DNA of 64,000 bases, from positions 1 to 64,000 of the forward strand of contig JAYWGN010000013.1 of NCBI GenBank assembly GCA_043778255.1, in the 5' to 3' direction. A program made the position numbers and the translations under genes. This document shows positions 61,133 to 64,000 of this stretch, in pieces. This DNA comes from JAYWGN01 sp043778255 (GTDB lineage: Bacteria > Bacteroidota > Bacteroidia > Chitinophagales > Chitinophagaceae). How positions within the stretch are numbered: position 1 is the first letter of the stretch; each line of letters opens with the position of its first letter. The notes beneath the pieces were generated by a model that ran no database searches, was not told the DNA's origin, and saw only the letters and a list, made by a program, of their open reading frames with translations.

Positions 61133-63919
61133 TTATTTCTTTTTACTTTTTTTAGCCTTAGCCTCTACGGCAAATAAAGTACCTCTCGTTTTTTCTTCGG
61201 CTATCATTACTTCATACAGGTTAAATAAATAGGCCAATCGTTCCTCATCACTTTCAAAGGGTTTATCTCTGTAGCATTTTTCTATAGCTAGGTCATTGGC
61301 TTGGTGTGCTAGGCGAAGGCCTTCGGGCATTTTATTAGGGTCGTATAGTTCTGCCAATGTTTTTCTAGTATGCTGGGCTCTTTGTTTAAGTATGTTGTGG
61401 GTATGCTGTTCTAGTATATCTTTTTGAGCTTGGGTTATGGGTGGGAATGGGAAATTATTGTAAACAATATCTTTAGAATATCTATAATCTGTTTTTAATC
61501 TACCACAAACAGCATTTACCCAAACCATTTGCATATTACTCATAAATACTGAAAATAGATAAGTAGCATTAGTAGCCACAATCAAACAACTGTTATGAGC
61601 AACTGTTTCAGCACTAAAAAAGCCCAAAGGTATATATTTTCGTCTCTCAGATGTTGTGGAGGGGAATAAAATATAGTTTTGATTTTTTGGTTGGGTAATT
61701 TGGGCAAAAAGATGTGGAATATTTGCTAATTGTGGTCTTGAGCTATTTTCTCTTATCAATTTTAACTCATTTACAATTTGCCAAATCATTGGTATTTTTT
61801 TCAAATCACTTAATTCAACATCTTCTAACCATAAACACCACCTTTCACTACCATTTAAAAATTCATCAGCACTTAAAAGTTTTTTAAAATAGTGTTTTGC
61901 CTCAGGGCATTTTTCAATAAACTCTTCTTTTTCAATTGTAGTAAAAAGTAACTTTCCTCCATCGGCAGGCATGTTGCCAAAATTCATTTCAGGAAATTCA
62001 GAAATAGGTTTTGCTCTACTAAAAATATATATTGGCTTACCTTCACCTAAATAGGGTGAAATATTTTTTAGTTCTCGTTTAATATTTCTAATAAACAAGT
62101 TTGCAATTTGGTTTGATCTATTTCGCAAACCAATGATTACAACTATAACGGCTGCTTTTGCTTGTGCTAAATTGCTCCATTTAAAATCTTTATAAGCAAA
62201 ATCAATTTCTATATTTTCATTTAAGATATTTGGCCATATTAAGCCAACTTGTTCTCCTTGACAAATTGAATTGGTAGAAACAAAAGCTGCCTTTGCATTA
62301 CAACCTCTTATGTAATTTGCTCCTTTGTAAAACCAAGCTGCTATATAATCAACACTTTTATATTCTTTACCATAAACAATTTTCAAATCTTGTGTTTGTA
62401 TTTCACTTTGTCTTCTTGTACCTATATACGGGGGATTTCCCAAAATAAATACTTCGCCAACTTTTGGTTTTGGGCATACGGTTTCCCAACTAAGCCTGGT
62501 GGCATTGCCTTGGGTTATTTGTCCAGCATCACTTAGGGGTAGGCTTGGGGTAGTGGCACCTAGTAGGCTATCAAACTCCATATTCATTTGGTGTTGGGCC
62601 AGCCAAAGGGATAGTTTGGCTATTTCATGGGCAAAGTCATCCAACTCAATACCATAAAAATGGTTGAGTTCCACACGGCTAAATAATTCTATTTGGTAAT
62701 GGCTTACTGGTTTGGCATCGGCTAAGGTTAGTTGTTGTTTTTTAAATAGTCTGGTTTGCTGGTCTTCAAAGCCTGTTGTTACTGTATTATTTATATTGCC
62801 TGTTTTTAATTGGGTTAGTATTTTTATTTCTAACAGTCGTAATTGCTTGTAAGCAATTATTAAAAAATTGCCACTACCACAGGCAGGGTCAAATATGCGT
62901 ATGTTGGCTATGCGGCTAAGTAGCTTATTAAGTGCTATAGTGCTGCCTTTGGCGGCAGTTAATTCGTCATACAATTCATCTAAAAACAACGGTTGTATTA
63001 CCTTCATTATATTGGGTACACTGGTATAGTGCATACCTAGGTTGCCACGTTGGTCAGGTGTTACCACGGCTTGTATCATACTTCCAAATATATCGGGGTT
63101 AATGCTTGCCCAGTTTTGCCCACCACACTCTATTATTACTTGGCGTATTTTGGTATTAAATACTGGCAGTGGTGTATTGGCTTTAAACAAGCCACCATTT
63201 ACATACGGAAAAGTGGTAAGGTAGGTAGGTGTCTTTGTATTTCGTTTTTCGGTGTTTAATACCACAAATAATTGTTGTAGGTAATGTTGCAAATCGCTAC
63301 CATCGGTTTGGGTATGGTTGCTTATGCTGCTGGTAAATAAGTTGGGGGTAAAAATATTGGTATCTTCGGCAAAAAAGCAAAATAATAAGCGGCTCAAAAA
63401 AATGTTGAGGTTATGTACTTGCTCTTGGGTTTTGGTGGGGTTTATTTTTTTTATTTCATCAAATAGCTTGGCCATTTGCACGGCTACTTTTACATCGGCT
63501 TCGTTTTCGGTATGGGTTTGGTATTTTTCCATACCTGCCAATGGCAAAAAAAAACTAAGGTGTTGCAATAGGTCTTTTACTGGTGTGGTTACTACTTCGT
63601 TGGTTTTGGTATCTATAGCTTTTAGGGTAGTGTAATCGGTAGCAAGTATAAATCTTACTTTATGTTTAGCAATTAGTTTTTGGCTTGCCATAGCTGGCAA
63701 AATGTTTTCTAACGCTGCTGTATTTACTTCCTTAAAAAAAAGTTTCTTTTTAAGTATAGTTTCGCCAAGTATTTTACTTGCATTTAAAGTACCTTTTTCT
63801 AATCTCTTAATTTCGGCATTGGTACTACCGTAAGCTAACAAAAAGTTAGCTAAAAAATTTTGAGGGGTTACGTTCTTTATAGTTTGTTTTAGTTTTTCTT
63901 CTATTTGTTCAATAGTCAT
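61133..63919 (-). CDS. MmeI-like DNA adenine methyltransferase, nuclease motif not seen
   Basis: A 928-residue N6-adenine DNA methyltransferase with the architecture of MmeI-family type IIG enzymes. It has an N-terminal domain (1-150), a helical spacer (150-300, RLLFCFFAEDTNIF and RGNLGMHYTS), SAM-binding motif I FDPACGSGNF (343-352) and catalytic NPPY (495-498). A target-recognition domain follows (about 640-800: WCLWLEDVEL, FPSTTSERRKYIPLGF), then a C-terminal GRLKTDYRYSKDIVYNNFPFPP segment. In MmeI the N-terminus carries a PD-(D/E)XK nuclease; here I see no such motif, only LATDYTTLKAIDTKTNE. It heads the operon and probably defines its recognition site. Confidence 0.9.
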   Translation of the reverse strand: MTIEQIEEKLKQTIKNVTPQNFLANFLLAYGSTNAEIKRLEKGTLNASKILGETILKKKLFFKEVNTAALENILPAMASQKLIAKHKVRFILATDYTTLKAIDTKTNEVVTTPVKDLLQHLSFFLPLAGMEKYQTHTENEADVKVAVQMAKLFDEIKKINPTKTQEQVHNLNIFLSRLLFCFFAEDTNIFTPNLFTSSISNHTQTDGSDLQHYLQQLFVVLNTEKRNTKTPTYLTTFPYVNGGLFKANTPLPVFNTKIRQVIIECGGQNWASINPDIFGSMIQAVVTPDQRGNLGMHYTSVPNIMKVIQPLFLDELYDELTAAKGSTIALNKLLSRIANIRIFDPACGSGNFLIIAYKQLRLLEIKILTQLKTGNINNTVTTGFEDQQTRLFKKQQLTLADAKPVSHYQIELFSRVELNHFYGIELDDFAHEIAKLSLWLAQHQMNMEFDSLLGATTPSLPLSDAGQITQGNATRLSWETVCPKPKVGEVFILGNPPYIGTRRQSEIQTQDLKIVYGKEYKSVDYIAAWFYKGANYIRGCNAKAAFVSTNSICQGEQVGLIWPNILNENIEIDFAYKDFKWSNLAQAKAAVIVVIIGLRNRSNQIANLFIRNIKRELKNISPYLGEGKPIYIFSRAKPISEFPEMNFGNMPADGGKLLFTTIEKEEFIEKCPEAKHYFKKLLSADEFLNGSERWCLWLEDVELSDLKKIPMIWQIVNELKLIRENSSRPQLANIPHLFAQITQPKNQNYILFPSTTSERRKYIPLGFFSAETVAHNSCLIVATNATYLFSVFMSNMQMVWVNAVCGRLKTDYRYSKDIVYNNFPFPPITQAQKDILEQHTHNILKQRAQHTRKTLAELYDPNKMPEGLRLAHQANDLAIEKCYRDKPFESDEERLAYLFNLYEVMIAEEKTRGTLFAVEAKAKKSKKK

Positions 63920-63975
63920 TAGTGGTTGGTGGTTATTTATTAGTGGTTGGAGGGTAGTTATTAGTAGTACATATT

Positions 63976-63991
63976 AACAAATTTATTTGTT
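63976..63991. promoter_or_regulatory. Palindrome overlapping the -7 element of the defence operon
   Basis: AACAAAT-TT-ATTTGTT is a perfect 16-base palindrome. It contains, on the minus strand, TAAATTTG (63978-63985), which matches the Bacteroidota -7 consensus 58 bases before the methyltransferase ATG. A repressor bound here would block the promoter, and restriction systems are often controlled in this way. The -33 position falls outside the window. Confidence 0.45.
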
Positions 63992-64000
63992 ATGTAAAGC

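Overview
The window is AT-rich DNA from a bacterium of the phylum Bacteroidota. Three secreted proteins carry type IX secretion (T9SS) C-terminal sorting signals. Several genes are preceded by Bacteroidota-type promoters (TTTG, a spacer of about 18-22 bases, then TAnnTTTG), and Shine-Dalgarno sequences are not evident. A DUF2911 protein, a TonB-dependent receptor and a LytS/LytTR system with a beta-propeller sensor fit the same group. A Chitinophagales or Sphingobacteriales-like relative is my guess; there is no 16S rRNA here to settle it.

Positions 1-14456: YjbR-like protein, LptF/LptG permease, a broken copy of the 3' end of folC, then a module of an unusual 38-residue membrane peptide, a LytTR response regulator, its propeller sensor kinase and a divergent T9SS surface protein. 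Intact folC follows, then isoaspartyl peptidase, an MsrB-MsrA lipoprotein, an ABC ATPase with gatC, and a small secreted protein. The folC fragment and intact folC bracket the two-component/surface-protein module as 442-base direct repeats, as expected if the module entered by a single crossover in folC.

Positions 14457-28438: housekeeping genes: topA, an E2 acyltransferase, beta-mannosidase, a YCF48-like protein, a TcdA-like enzyme, def, a RelE-type toxin-antitoxin pair, pyruvate dehydrogenase E1 alpha, a TPR membrane protein, ribH and a CCG-domain Fe-S protein.

Positions 28439-30429: a small accessory patch with a truncated Fic gene, a lipoprotein gene followed by a large imperfect inverted repeat and bounded by 10-base direct repeats (it looks like an integron-type cassette), and a truncated DUF1016 gene.

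Positions 30430-45029: a likely haem/iron uptake group (haem-binding-domain protein, unknown protein, TonB receptor), DUF2911, a sodium/solute symporter, a PKD surface protein, dnaG, a polysaccharide deacetylase, DUF1543, an MFS carrier and a glycosyltransferase. Positions 45034-54259: tRNA-Gly, tRNA-Leu, rpoB and rpoC, with striking C-rich repeats directly after both rpo stop codons and no ribosomal-protein genes beside them. Positions 54501-56945: a second large T9SS type B protein.

Positions 57143-63919: a compact four-gene minus-strand operon: an MmeI-like DNA methyltransferase with no recognisable nuclease motif, a BRO/DinD-like protein, a superfamily 2 helicase and a GIY-YIG nuclease. 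It looks like a restriction-modification or phage-defence system with methylation, translocation and cleavage on separate proteins, and it is the strongest candidate here for an undescribed system.
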